Shown: positions 1 through 8,453 of the stretch, one piece after another
How the letters are laid out: every line of letters starts with the position of its first letter
Numbering within the stretch: the stretch's first letter is position 1
DNA from: Pseudonocardia kujensis
GTDB taxonomy: Bacteria > Actinomycetota > Actinomycetes > Mycobacteriales > Pseudonocardiaceae
Length of the DNA stretch: 54,316 nt
Assembly (NCBI RefSeq): GCF_021283305.1
Contig: NZ_JAJSOK010000054.1
Coordinates: 1-54,316, forward strand
Reading direction: 5' to 3'
The notes under the pieces: generated by a model
Database searches by the model: none
Seen by the model: only the letters and a program-made list of their open reading frames with translations
Told to the model about the DNA's origin: nothing
Translations under genes and position numbers: made by a program

Positions 1-998
1 ACCGTGGGCCGGCCGAGCTCCTCGGAGACCATCCGCGCGACGAGCGGGATCCGCGAGGACCCACCGACCAGCAGCACGGCGCTGAGCTCGTCCGGGGTGA
101 CCTCGGCCGAGCGCAGCGTGCGGTTGAGCGCCCCGATCGTCGACTCGATCGGCGCGCGGATCATGTCCTCGAACTCGGAGCGGGTGAGCCGCACGTCGAA
201 GTGCCGGTGGGGCAGGAACACCGGGATGGTGGTCTCGGTGTCGATCGACAGCGCCTCCTTGGCCAGCACGCAGTCCTGGCGCAGCCGGGCCAGCGCGACC
301 GTGGTCTGCGGGTCGCTCATGTCCAGCTCGGAGAGCGCCCCGCCGGCGGCGTAGTTGACGTGGGCGAGGATCGCCTCGTCGAAGTCGACCCCGCCCAGGC
401 GTTCGATGCCCTCCGGCGAGCCGAGGATCTCGATGCCCTCCGGGCGCTTGCGCAGCACGGTGGCGTCGAAGGTGCCCCCGCCCAGGTCGTAGACCGCGAC
501 GATCTCGCCGTTCTCCAGCCGCCGCGACGCCGCGTAGTGCGCGGCCGCGGCCTCCGGCTCGGTGACCATCCGCGGCATGGCCACCCCGGCCAGCTGCGGG
601 ACCTCGTCGAACAGCTCACGGCGGAACGGGCCCCAGTTGGCCGGGTGGGTCAGCACCATCGAGTCCGGCGCGGCGCCCTGGGTGGCCGAGACCCGGGCCA
701 CGACGTCGGACAACAAGCTCGCCAGCAGCGCGGTGACCGCGTGCGGTGCCCCGCCGAGCATCACCGGCGTGGGGTCGCCGAGGCGGCGCTTGAACTCGCG
801 GCCGACCCGGTCGGGATTGCTCACCGCACGGCGGCCGGCCGCGTCGCCGGTGACGACCGTGCCGTCCTCCCGCAGGTACACGACGGCCGGTGTCACCACA
901 CTGCGGTCGCCGAGGGTGAACATCTCCACCCGGGAGGCGTTGGCGACCGCAGCGGCCACGAACGTCGTCCCCAGGTCCACACCCAGGCTGTAGGACAC
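1..998 (-). CDS. Hsp70-family (DnaK-like) ATPase, N-terminal part
   Basis: This is a partial gene: about 332 N-terminal residues are present and the C-terminus runs off the left edge. The reading frame starts at a GTG at 998-996, preceded by a strong GAGAGGTGG ribosome site. The nucleotide-binding domain motifs are seen in order: phosphate-1 loop SLGVDLGTTFVAAAV at the N-terminus, YDLGGGTFDATVL in the middle and the adenosine motif LLVGGSSRIPLV near the truncation. It is therefore an actin-fold Hsp70-type ATPase. Actinobacterial Hsp70-like proteins of this sort often sit beside dynamin-like GTPase and IniB genes rather than with GrpE and DnaJ, and this one diverges from a kinase/GTPase operon. 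Whether it keeps a canonical substrate-binding domain cannot be seen. The family call is secure; housekeeping chaperone function is not implied. Confidence 0.93.
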   Translation of the reverse strand, partial: MSYSLGVDLGTTFVAAAVANASRVEMFTLGDRSVVTPAVVYLREDGTVVTGDAAGRRAVSNPDRVGREFKRRLGDPTPVMLGGAPHAVTALLASLLSDVVARVSATQGAAPDSMVLTHPANWGPFRRELFDEVPQLAGVAMPRMVTEPEAAAAHYAASRRLENGEIVAVYDLGGGTFDATVLRKRPEGIEILGSPEGIERLGGVDFDEAILAHVNYAAGGALSELDMSDPQTTVALARLRQDCVLAKEALSIDTETTIPVFLPHRHFDVRLTRSEFEDMIRAPIESTIGALNRTLRSAEVTPDELSAVLLVGGSSRIPLVARMVSEELGRPT

Positions 999-1193
999 TC
1001 CGCCACCTCTCGGAGGCGCGGGACCGTCGGACCCGCGCATGAGCACTGCCGACCGTACGAGCACACGGTGCTCTGGAGTGATACTCGTCCCAGGTCACGC
1101 TGTCATTACCGTTTCGGCGAGCGGGGGCTGTCCCTACCCGCCGAGGGGGCCGACCCCCTTCCCGAGCCCGGCGCGCGGCGGGACGATGCCCCG
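999..1193. promoter_or_regulatory. Divergent control region, Hsp70 / kinase operon
   Basis: This 195-bp gap separates the Hsp70 gene from the first kinase gene and must hold both promoters. Two adjacent small palindromes are visible: GAGCAC-ACG-GTGCTC at 1059-1073 and GAGT-GAT-ACTC at 1076-1086. GAGCAC also occurs as a direct copy at 1041. They are candidate sites for the response regulator encoded downstream, which is inference. No convincing -35/-10 pair was found. Confidence 0.35.
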
Positions 1194-1862
1194 ATGAGGC
1201 TGGAGCCCGCGCCACCCGGGGACGTGCCGGCCGCCCCCACGGCCGCCCCGAGCGCGCCCGCCGTCGCGGAGGCGCGCCGCCGGCGCGAGCGCGAGCAGTG
1301 GCAGGGCCGGCGCCGGCTGGAGCGCCAGCTGCACGACGGGGCCGCCCTGCGCGCGTCGGCGCTGGTCCTGCAACTCGGCCTGTTCCGGCACCGCGTGCCG
1401 GAGACCGAGCACGAGCTGCGCGCGGCCATCGGCATCCTGCAGGACGAGCTGCACGCCGTGCTGCAGGAGCTGCGCGACGTCGCCGGCCAGATCTACCCGC
1501 CGCTGCTCGACGAGGCGGGCCTCGGCCCGGCGCTGCGCGAGCTCGCCGAGCGGCTCGACGCCCCGCTGCGGGTGCACGACGACGGCGCCCGGTTCGGCGC
1601 GGCCGCCGAGGGCGCCGTGTACTTCGCCCTGGCCGACGCGCTGGCCGCGGATCCGGGGTCGCCGCGCGAGGTGGCCGTCGCCGGCTCCGCCGGCGAGCTC
1701 GTCGTGACGGCGACCGGCGCGTCACCGGGGCTGGGGGAGCTGCTGCGGGACCGCGCCCGCCCGCTCGGCGGCACGGTCCGCGAAGGAGTGTGTGACGTTT
1801 CCGCCCCGCCGGACGAGACCGTCGGTACCGGCACGATCGTTGCGAGGATCCCATGCGAGTAG
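1194..1862 (+). CDS. Small degenerate NarL-type histidine kinase (DHp plus remnant ATPase)
   Basis: The 222-residue protein has a HisKA_3-type dimerisation helix with the motif RRLERQLHDGAALRASAL, and the phosphoacceptor histidine is H47. The region that should be the GHKL ATPase begins normally (EGAVYFALADAL) but then lacks the N-box asparagines (NNAxKH in the paralogue downstream) and the DxGxGF and GxGL glycine boxes. It is also much shorter than a kinase ATPase domain. No membrane segment is present, so it is probably cytosolic. I chose ATG 1194 because upstream in-frame sequence is not protein-like. Its last ten bases overlap the response-regulator start (ATGCGAGTAG), implying translational coupling. 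It may receive phosphate from, or heterodimerise with, the intact kinase of the operon, but is unlikely to phosphorylate itself. Confidence 0.8.
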   Translation: MRLEPAPPGDVPAAPTAAPSAPAVAEARRRREREQWQGRRRLERQLHDGAALRASALVLQLGLFRHRVPETEHELRAAIGILQDELHAVLQELRDVAGQIYPPLLDEAGLGPALRELAERLDAPLRVHDDGARFGAAAEGAVYFALADALAADPGSPREVAVAGSAGELVVTATGASPGLGELLRDRARPLGGTVREGVCDVSAPPDETVGTGTIVARIPCE

Positions 1863-2518
1863 CACTGGCCGAGGACGGCGCCCTGTTCCGGGAGGGGCTG
1901 CTGATGCTCCTGCAGGCCGCGGGGCACGAGGTCGTGGCGGTCGCCGCCGGCGGCGACGAGCTGCTGGCCCTCCTGGCCGGCACCCCCTGCGACGTGGCCG
2001 TCCTCGACATCCGGATGCCCCCGGAGCCCGACGGCGGGCTGGTCACGGCGGAGCGGATCCGGGAGAAGTGGCCGAACATGGGGCTGCTGTTCCTCTCGCA
2101 CTACGCCGAGTCGCACTACCTGATGAAGATCCTCGACATCGGCACGGACGCGATCGGCTACCGGCTCAAGGAGAAGGTCGGCAGCGTCGAGGTGCTGACC
2201 GACACCCTGACCCGCATCGCCGACGGCGAGATCGTCATCGAGCCGGTGCTGGCGAAGCGGCTCGTCGAGCGGCCGCGCGGGGAGAAGAAGAACGAGGTCG
2301 CCTCGCTGTCCGAGCGCGAGCTCGACGTGCTCAAGCTGATGGCCGAGGGGCGGTCGAACGGCGGCATCGCCGGGCAGCTGTACGTCACGCCGAAGGCCGT
2401 CGAGAAGCACATCGCCAGCATCTTCGCCAAGCTCGGCCTGCACACCGACGAGACCGAGAGCCACCGTCGGGTCCTCGCGGTCCTCACCTACCTCCGCTCG
2501 CAGCGGGACGGCGACTGA
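1853..2518 (+). CDS. NarL/LuxR-type response regulator
   Basis: This 221-residue regulator has an intact receiver domain: acidic pair E7-D8, phosphoacceptor D52 in VAVLDIRMP, the conserved Ser in LFLSHYAE and the Lys in GYRLKEKV. A short linker leads to a LuxR-type helix-turn-helix at about 150-210 (LSERELDVLKLMAEGRSNGGIA and VTPKAVEKHIASIFAKLGL). It is the only response regulator in the operon and is sandwiched between two degenerate kinases and one intact kinase, so it is their probable shared target. Targets cannot be read from the sequence; the palindromes at 1059-1086 in front of the operon are candidates. This is a high-confidence family assignment. Confidence 0.95.
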   Translation: MRVALAEDGALFREGLLMLLQAAGHEVVAVAAGGDELLALLAGTPCDVAVLDIRMPPEPDGGLVTAERIREKWPNMGLLFLSHYAESHYLMKILDIGTDAIGYRLKEKVGSVEVLTDTLTRIADGEIVIEPVLAKRLVERPRGEKKNEVASLSERELDVLKLMAEGRSNGGIAGQLYVTPKAVEKHIASIFAKLGLHTDETESHRRVLAVLTYLRSQRDGD

Positions 2519-2527
2519 CGGACCGGC

Positions 2528-3850
2528 ATGGAGAGGTGGGCCGCGCTGGGGCTGCGCGCCGCACTGGTCGGCGGCGCGGTCCTCGTCGTGTTCGCGGTCC
2601 TCGTCGTGGTGCCGCCGGTCCTGTTCCACACCGGCCTCGGCCAGATCGGCGTGCTGCTGCCCTTCCTCGCGGCGCTGGTCTGCGCGGTCGGTGCGGCGCG
2701 GCTGCGGCCGGTGGTGGACCGCTTCGTGGAGCGCGTGACCCACGCCCGCGCCACCACGCCGTACTCGGCCCTGGCGGAGGCGGCCGCGCGGATCCGCAGC
2801 GGGACCCCGGACTCGGCCCTGCCGGGGCTCGCGGAGGTGCTGGCGGAGGGCACCGCGGCCCGGGAGGCGCGGGTCTGGCTCGCGGTGTCCGACCGGTTGG
2901 TGACGGCCGCGGTGCATCCGCCGCGCGCGGTCACCGGGGACACGGTGCCCAACCTCGCGGTGCTGCTCGGCGGCGAGGACCCGGAGCGGCGGGCCGACCA
3001 CGTCGTCCCGATCGTCGAGGGACAGACACTGCGGGCCGTGCTGGCCATTCGCAAGACGGCCGCGATCACGCCGGCGGACCAGCAGCTCATGCGTGACCTC
3101 GCCGGTGGGGCGGGCCTGCTGCTGCGGGGTGTCGCGATGAACACCGAGCTGCGCGACCGCGTCCGCCGGGCCGCGGAGCTGGCCGCCGAGCTCGAACGGT
3201 CCCGGGAGCGGCTCGCCACCGCCCGCGACGTCGAGCGGCGCCGGCTCGTCGGCGAGCTCTCGCACGCCACCACCGACCGCCTCGCCACCCTGCGCATCGT
3301 GCTCGACGGGGCCCGCCAGGACCTGGGCGGCAACGCGCCGGAGCCCGAGCGGGCGGTGTCCGCGCTGCGCCGCGCGGGCACCCAGCTCGACGAGCTGCTC
3401 GACCGCTTCCGGCTCATCGCCCGGGGCGTCTACCCGCAGGTCCTGCGGGACCAGGGGCCCGTCGGCGCGCTCGAGGAGGTCGCCGCCGACCTGGACCGGC
3501 CGGTCCGGCTCGCGGGCGCGCCCGAGGACCGGCTGCCGTGGGAGGTCGAGTCCGGGGTCTACTACGTGGCCGCGTCGGCGCTGCAGTGGCTGTCCGCCGC
3601 CACGGGCCCCGAGCTCGAGGTGGAGCTGACCCACACCGACGGGCGGCTGGCCGTCCGCGTCGTCGATCCGCAGCCCGGGTTCGCCCCGGGAGAGTTGCGG
3701 GCCGCCCTGGCGGGAGACCTGGAACGGCTGGCGGCGCTCGGCGGCGAGGCAGGCCTGAGCACGGACGAGGACGGCCGGCTGGTCCTCACCGCGAGCCTCC
3801 CGGAGCGGCTGGAGCCCGCCGTCGAGGTGGCCCGGGAGGTGCGGGTGTGA
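2528..3850 (+). CDS. Membrane histidine-kinase-like protein lacking the phosphoacceptor His
   Basis: The 440-residue protein has two N-terminal membrane helices (about 5-30 and 38-60), a segment shared with the next gene (TPYSALAEAAARI), a GAF-like region and a HisKA_3-like helix. In that helix the expected ELHDG reads ELSHA: Ser245 sits where the phosphoacceptor His belongs and His246 is shifted by one. The ATPase region starts like its paralogue (VESGVYYVAASAL) but has no N-box, and the G1 box DxGxGF reads DPQPGF. Both catalytic and acceptor functions therefore look lost. It starts nine bases after the response-regulator gene and ends with a 4-base overlap into the next kinase gene. A sensory or scaffolding partner role is inferred. 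Confidence 0.8.
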   Translation: MERWAALGLRAALVGGAVLVVFAVLVVVPPVLFHTGLGQIGVLLPFLAALVCAVGAARLRPVVDRFVERVTHARATTPYSALAEAAARIRSGTPDSALPGLAEVLAEGTAAREARVWLAVSDRLVTAAVHPPRAVTGDTVPNLAVLLGGEDPERRADHVVPIVEGQTLRAVLAIRKTAAITPADQQLMRDLAGGAGLLLRGVAMNTELRDRVRRAAELAAELERSRERLATARDVERRRLVGELSHATTDRLATLRIVLDGARQDLGGNAPEPERAVSALRRAGTQLDELLDRFRLIARGVYPQVLRDQGPVGALEEVAADLDRPVRLAGAPEDRLPWEVESGVYYVAASALQWLSAATGPELEVELTHTDGRLAVRVVDPQPGFAPGELRAALAGDLERLAALGGEAGLSTDEDGRLVLTASLPERLEPAVEVAREVRV

Positions 3851-6800
3851 GCGCGCCGCCCCGGACCGCCGCGCCGACCGGCCCGGCCGCCGGTACGTCC
3901 GCTCCGGCGGACGGGAGCGGGCTGCACCGGCTCGCCGTCGCGGTCTACGGCGTGGTCCTCGTCGTCTGCTCGGTGGTGGCGCTCGGCTGGCTGGCGGTCG
4001 GCGCGTACGTCGCGATCGCCTGGTACGTGCCCGGCTTCGGGGCCGGCGACTCCGCGTGGGCCCGGGCGGTCGCGGCCGCCGCGCCGGCGACCGAGCCGAT
4101 GGACCAGCTCGTCGTCGACTACGCGCTGAGCCTGGGCGCCGTCGCGATCGCGGTCGTGCTGCTGGTCCGCGGTGGTCCGAGCTGGCCGATCCGGCTGCTC
4201 GCGCTGGCCATGGTGGGCTCCGGCGGCGCCTTCAACCTGCAGGCGCACGCCGCGGCGACGGCCGTCGACACCGCGACCGGGATCGCGGCCGGCCCCATCC
4301 ACCAGATCGTGCTGCACGGCGTCGCCTGCGCGGCCTACGTCCTGGCCCTGCTCGTCTTCCCGACGCCGCAGGGCGCCTGGCCGGCCCGCTGGGGGCGCCC
4401 GGGCCGGGTGACCCTCGCGGTGCTCGGCGTCCTCGTGCTCGGCCTCGTCGGGTTCGGCACGGCGCTGCTGCGCCACACCACCAGCTGCGTGCTGTTCTTC
4501 GGGTTCCTGGTGCCGCTGGTCGGGGTGGCGGTCCTGCCCGGCCGCATCCGCCGCGGCGAGACGGCGGCCCTGCGCACCCAGGCCCGGCTGGTGTTCAGCC
4601 TGCTGGTGGCGGCCTTCGCGGCAATCGTCGTGCTGGGGATCAGCACGGTCGTGCTCTGGCTGCTCGGGGTGCCCGGCCTGGAGCTCTACGACCCGACGGC
4701 GCACGACTCGATGACGTCCGGCGCGGCCGGCCAGCCCGTCGCCCTGCTGTTCTGGGCCTCGCGGGTGGGATCGGCGGCGATCGCCGTCGCGGTACTGGTG
4801 GCGGTGCGCGCGGAGCGGCTGTGGTCGGCGGAGGCGCGGTTCAGCCGGGTGCTGGCGGCGGTGCTGGCGGTGGCCGTCGTCGGTGGCGGTGTGATCGTCT
4901 TCGAGGCGGCCGGGTGGCTGATCGGGTTCGGGCCGCTGTGGTCCTCGCTCGGCGCGTCGCTGCTCGCCGCGGTCGCCTTCCTGCCCGTGTACCGGTCGGT
5001 GGAGGGGCTCACCGACCGGCTGCTCTACGGCCGCAGGCCCACCCCGTACAGCGCGCTCGCCGAGGTCGCGGCACTGTCCCGGACCGCGGCGTCCGACGCG
5101 CCGGACCTCGCCCGCGTCGCCGAGGCGGTCGGGCGGGCCCTCGGCTCGTCGCGCTGTCGGCTGACGGTGGTGCGGCCCGGCCTGCGGGACCGCACCTACG
5201 AGTGGGCCTCGCGGCGGGCGACCCGGCGCGACGACGGCACCGGGCTCGTCGGCGTCCCGGTCCGCGGCGGCGAGCAGCACCTCGGCACCCTGGAGGTGGA
5301 CCGGGCCGCCGTCGCCGGGCTGCACGCCGACCGCCGGCACCTGCTCGAGGACATCGCGGACAGCCTGGGCGTCGTCGTCACGGCCAGCCGGCTGGGCGTC
5401 GAGCTGGAACGGCAGCTGCGGGCGGCGCTGGCCCACGCGGCGGAGATCGCGGTGTCCCGCCGCGAGGCGGTCTCGGAGATGGACGCCGAGCGCCGGCGCA
5501 TCGAGCGGGACCTGCACGACGGCGCGCAGCACCAGCTCGTCTCGCTGCGGCTGGTGCTGGGGCTCGTGCAGCACGAGGTGGAGAACGGGCGGGTCGAGCA
5601 GGCCCGGGAACGGCTCGGGGTGCTGGCCGGGCAGCTCGACACCGCCGAGTCCGTGCTCGCCGAGACGGCCAGCGGGGTCCGGTCGATCGCGCTGGCCGAG
5701 CGGGGCCTCGTCGCCGCGCTCGAGGCCGAGCTGGCCGGCCCGCCGCCCGTGCGGGTGGAGTCCTCGCTCGCGGCCGGGCGGCGGTACCCGCCGGAGCTCG
5801 AGGGGGCCGTCTACTTCTGCTGCCTGGAGTCGGTGAACAACGCGCACAAGCACGCACCGGGCGCCGACGTCGTCATCCGGTTCGCCGAGGAGGACGGGCG
5901 CCTGCACTTCACCGTCCGGGACAGCGGGCCCGGCTTCGTGGTGCCGGAGCCGGCGGTGGTCGGCCCGGGTGCGGCGACGGCGGGGCGCGGGCTGCGCAAC
6001 GTCGCCGCCCGGATCGTCGCCGCCGGCGGTCGGGTCGACCTGCGGTCCGCACCGGGGGAGGGAACGACGGTCGAGGGCTCGGTCCCGGTGCCCGAGGCCG
6101 AGGTGCCGGCGGGCGGGCCGCCGTCCGCCGCGTCGATCGACGCCGGGCCGGACGGGGAGGCGGACACGACCGCCCTCGACGTCGCCGGGCTCGTCGTCGA
6201 GACCCGTCCCGCGCCGGCGGCCGCGTCCGAGCACCCGGACCGGGACACGGACACGACCCTGCCCGGGCAGGTCCGCCGCGCGCTCGCCGCGGCCGCCGAG
6301 CTGGGCGACGCGGGGCTGCGCGAACGGTTGCGCGCGCTGGAGGCCGACCTCGACCGGCCGTTGCGGGTCGCGGTCTCGGGTCCGCCGGGCTCGGGCGTGT
6401 CCACGCTGGTCGCGGCCCTGGACGCGACCCCGGGCGAGGTCGACCTGGAGATCGTGGAGGGCACGGAGGGGGACGTGCCGCTGCTCGTGCTGCCCGCCGT
6501 CGGCGGAACAGCGCCCGGCGGGACAGCGCCCGGCGGGGCACCGTCCGACGGGACACCTCCCGGCGGCGCACCCGCGATCGGCGTCCTCGCCCGGGCGGAC
6601 GAGCTCGGCACCGATCCGTGGGGCGAGGCCCGCCGCCTCGCCGCCGAGCCGGCCGTGCGGCGGCGCTGCCACACCGTGGTCCCCGTGGCGGCCGGGCTGA
6701 CGCGCGGGAGGACCGGCTCCGCCCTGGTCGCCGAGCTCGCCGCGGACGGGGCCCGGCCGGACGAGGTGGCCGCCGAGCTGACCCGGCGCAGCGGTGTGCC

Positions 6801-7320
6801 GCGGCTGCGGCAGCTGATCGAGCGCGGGCTCGCCGACCGGGCCGACGCGCTGCGGGCCCGCGCCGTGCTCCGGGAGCTGGACGAGATCGCCGTCGCACAC
6901 CACGCGCACGACGACGGCGACCTCCGCTACCAGCTCGAACGCCTCCGCTCCACCGCGCACGAGCTCGCCGAGCTCGACCTCGTCGACGCCCTGCGCGCCG
7001 GCAACCCCGCCCTGTCGACCGACGAGCGCGCCGCCGCGGAGCTGCTGCTGGGTGCGGAGGGCACCGCGGCCCACCGCAGGCTCGGCCTCCCGGCCGACGC
7101 CGGTCCCGAGGAGATCCGGCTCGCCGCGGCGGCGCAGCTCGGCCGCTGGCAGCGCCGTGCCGAGCACCCGGTGTCGACGCGCGACCAGCGGGCCGCGGCC
7201 GCGGTGCTGGTGCGGACGTGCGAGCGGATGCTGGCCGAGACACCGGTCCCGGCCGCGGTCGCCCCGGCCGGGGCGGCACCGTCGCCGACGCCGCCCGCCG
7301 GGGTCGGCGCCGGCCGGTAG
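3847..7320 (+). CDS. Membrane histidine kinase fused to a degenerate dynamin/GTPase-like domain
   Basis: The protein has 1157 residues and starts at GTG 3847, which overlaps the preceding stop as GTGA. About nine hydrophobic helices occupy residues 25-385, followed by a GAF-like region and a complete NarL-type kinase: ERRRIERDLHDGAQHQL with H557, the N-box NNAHKHA with N664/N665, the G1 box DSGPGF with D692, and GRGLRNVAARI. Residues about 835-1157 are an extra domain with a P-loop-like GPPGSGVST (845-853) in which Val851 replaces the essential Lys. This domain also has an ARADEL segment resembling the G4 motif, a low-complexity GGTAPGGTAPGGAP stretch and a long helical C-terminus (for example RSTAHELAELDLVDALRAG). 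This resembles C-terminal parts of actinobacterial dynamin-like GTPases that accompany Hsp70 genes. The fusion is unusual. It is the only kinase-competent member of the operon. The GTPase relationship is inferred from motifs and context. Confidence 0.85.
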   Translation: MSAPPRTAAPTGPAAGTSAPADGSGLHRLAVAVYGVVLVVCSVVALGWLAVGAYVAIAWYVPGFGAGDSAWARAVAAAAPATEPMDQLVVDYALSLGAVAIAVVLLVRGGPSWPIRLLALAMVGSGGAFNLQAHAAATAVDTATGIAAGPIHQIVLHGVACAAYVLALLVFPTPQGAWPARWGRPGRVTLAVLGVLVLGLVGFGTALLRHTTSCVLFFGFLVPLVGVAVLPGRIRRGETAALRTQARLVFSLLVAAFAAIVVLGISTVVLWLLGVPGLELYDPTAHDSMTSGAAGQPVALLFWASRVGSAAIAVAVLVAVRAERLWSAEARFSRVLAAVLAVAVVGGGVIVFEAAGWLIGFGPLWSSLGASLLAAVAFLPVYRSVEGLTDRLLYGRRPTPYSALAEVAALSRTAASDAPDLARVAEAVGRALGSSRCRLTVVRPGLRDRTYEWASRRATRRDDGTGLVGVPVRGGEQHLGTLEVDRAAVAGLHADRRHLLEDIADSLGVVVTASRLGVELERQLRAALAHAAEIAVSRREAVSEMDAERRRIERDLHDGAQHQLVSLRLVLGLVQHEVENGRVEQARERLGVLAGQLDTAESVLAETASGVRSIALAERGLVAALEAELAGPPPVRVESSLAAGRRYPPELEGAVYFCCLESVNNAHKHAPGADVVIRFAEEDGRLHFTVRDSGPGFVVPEPAVVGPGAATAGRGLRNVAARIVAAGGRVDLRSAPGEGTTVEGSVPVPEAEVPAGGPPSAASIDAGPDGEADTTALDVAGLVVETRPAPAAASEHPDRDTDTTLPGQVRRALAAAAELGDAGLRERLRALEADLDRPLRVAVSGPPGSGVSTLVAALDATPGEVDLEIVEGTEGDVPLLVLPAVGGTAPGGTAPGGAPSDGTPPGGAPAIGVLARADELGTDPWGEARRLAAEPAVRRRCHTVVPVAAGLTRGRTGSALVAELAADGARPDEVAAELTRRSGVPRLRQLIERGLADRADALRARAVLRELDEIAVAHHAHDDGDLRYQLERLRSTAHELAELDLVDALRAGNPALSTDERAAAELLLGAEGTAAHRRLGLPADAGPEEIRLAAAAQLGRWQRRAEHPVSTRDQRAAAAVLVRTCERMLAETPVPAAVAPAGAAPSPTPPAGVGAGR

Positions 7321-7330
7321 GGTCGCCGGC

Positions 7331-8359
7331 ATGATCGACGCCGACGGTGTGCACCGCGTCCCCGTCGACGAGCACCTGGCGCTCACGACCGCGGTCCTGA
7401 CCGGCCTGGGGGTACCGGAGCGGGCGGCGCGCGAGCAGGCCGGGATGCTGCTCGAGGGCGACCTGCGCGGGCACGCCTCGCACGGCATCCGGCGGCTGCC
7501 CGTGCTGGCCGGACGGATCGGCAACGGCGTCCTCGATCCCGCCGCCGAGCCCGAGCTGCGGTGGACCACCGATTCGGTGCTGACCGTCGACGGGCGCACC
7601 GGGCTGGGTCCGCCCGTCGCGCACCGGGCCGTCGAGGCGCTGCTGGAGCGGGTGCCCACGACCGGCGTCGCCGTCGCCGCGATCCGCCGGGCGGGGCATC
7701 TCGGGATGCTGGCGCCGTACGTCGAGCGGCTGGCCGAGGCCGGGCTCGCCGGGCTGGCGACGACCACCAGCGAGGCCCTCGTCCACCCCTGGGGCGCGGC
7801 GCCGGCCATGCTCGGCACCAACCCGATCGCCGCGGCCATCCCGACGGGCGGGCGGCCCGTCGTGCTCGACATGGCGACCGGACAGATCTCCCGTGGCAAG
7901 GTGCTCGACCACGCCGCCCGTGGCGAACCGCTGCCCGAGGGCGCGGCCGTCGACGCCGAGGGCGCCCCGACCACGGACGCGACCGCCGCCCTCGACGGGG
8001 CCATCACCCCGGTGGGCGGCCCGAAGGGTTACGCGCTGTCGCTGGTCCTCGAGCTGCTGGTCGCCTCGCTGACCGGCACCGCACTGGGCCGGGAGGTCCG
8101 GGGCACGCTCGACACCACGGACCCGGTGACCAAGGGGGACCTGCTGATCGCGTTCGCGCCGGGGACGTTCGGGGTGGGCCGGACGGCCCCGGCGATCGCC
8201 GCCTTCCTCGACGAGCTGCGGACCCTCCCGCCGGCCCCCGGGCACACGAAGGTCCAGGTGCCCGGCGACCGGGCACAGGAGGTCCGCGCCCGCAACCGCT
8301 TCCGCGGGGTGCCGGTCGACGAGGCGACCTGGGCGCAGGTGGTCGCGCTCCGCAGTTGA
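7331..8359 (+). CDS. Malate/L-lactate dehydrogenase-family (Ldh_2) NAD(P) oxidoreductase
   Basis: The 342-residue protein matches the LDH2/MDH2 family, which is unrelated to classical Rossmann malate dehydrogenases. It has the N-terminal GDLRGHASHGIRRLP with the family His-Gly motif, a GHLGMLAPYVERLA segment, LGTNPIAAAIPT and VVLDMATGQISRGKV for cofactor binding, and GGPKGYALSLVLELL near the C-terminus. The family includes malate, sulfolactate, ureidoglycolate and 2,3-diketogulonate reductases, and the substrate cannot be read here. ATG 7331 lies ten bases after the kinase/GTPase gene, so it may be the last gene of that operon by read-through. Its function shows no evident link to the signalling genes. 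Confidence 0.9.
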   Translation: MIDADGVHRVPVDEHLALTTAVLTGLGVPERAAREQAGMLLEGDLRGHASHGIRRLPVLAGRIGNGVLDPAAEPELRWTTDSVLTVDGRTGLGPPVAHRAVEALLERVPTTGVAVAAIRRAGHLGMLAPYVERLAEAGLAGLATTTSEALVHPWGAAPAMLGTNPIAAAIPTGGRPVVLDMATGQISRGKVLDHAARGEPLPEGAAVDAEGAPTTDATAALDGAITPVGGPKGYALSLVLELLVASLTGTALGREVRGTLDTTDPVTKGDLLIAFAPGTFGVGRTAPAIAAFLDELRTLPPAPGHTKVQVPGDRAQEVRARNRFRGVPVDEATWAQVVALRS

Positions 8360-8417
8360 GCCGTTCGGCCCAGCCCATGATCGTCCGCGACGTTGCACGG
8401 ACAGCCGGTGGTTGACT

Positions 8418-8433
8418 ACGCGCAGTAGCGCGT
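8418..8433. promoter_or_regulatory. Small palindrome before the GAF/ANTAR-like gene
   Basis: A perfect 6-bp inverted repeat with a 4-base spacer, ACGCGC-AGTA-GCGCGT, lies 20 bases upstream of the next start codon. It could be an operator or a leader hairpin. There is no further support. Confidence 0.25.
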
Positions 8434-8453
8434 GCGTGGAGGGGGCTGGGGCG

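Noticed and set aside
201..1193. N-terminal extension of the first kinase upstream of 1194
   Set aside because: It is antisense to the Hsp70 gene and runs through the divergent promoter region without any recognisable domain.
1493..3634. Long minus-strand frame across the regulator genes
   Set aside because: Shadow frame; no motifs, and the plus-strand genes are unambiguous.
3562..8007. A 1481-codon open frame antisense to the kinase/GTPase gene
   Set aside because: Composition is that of a GC-skewed shadow frame; the plus-strand frame carries all motifs.
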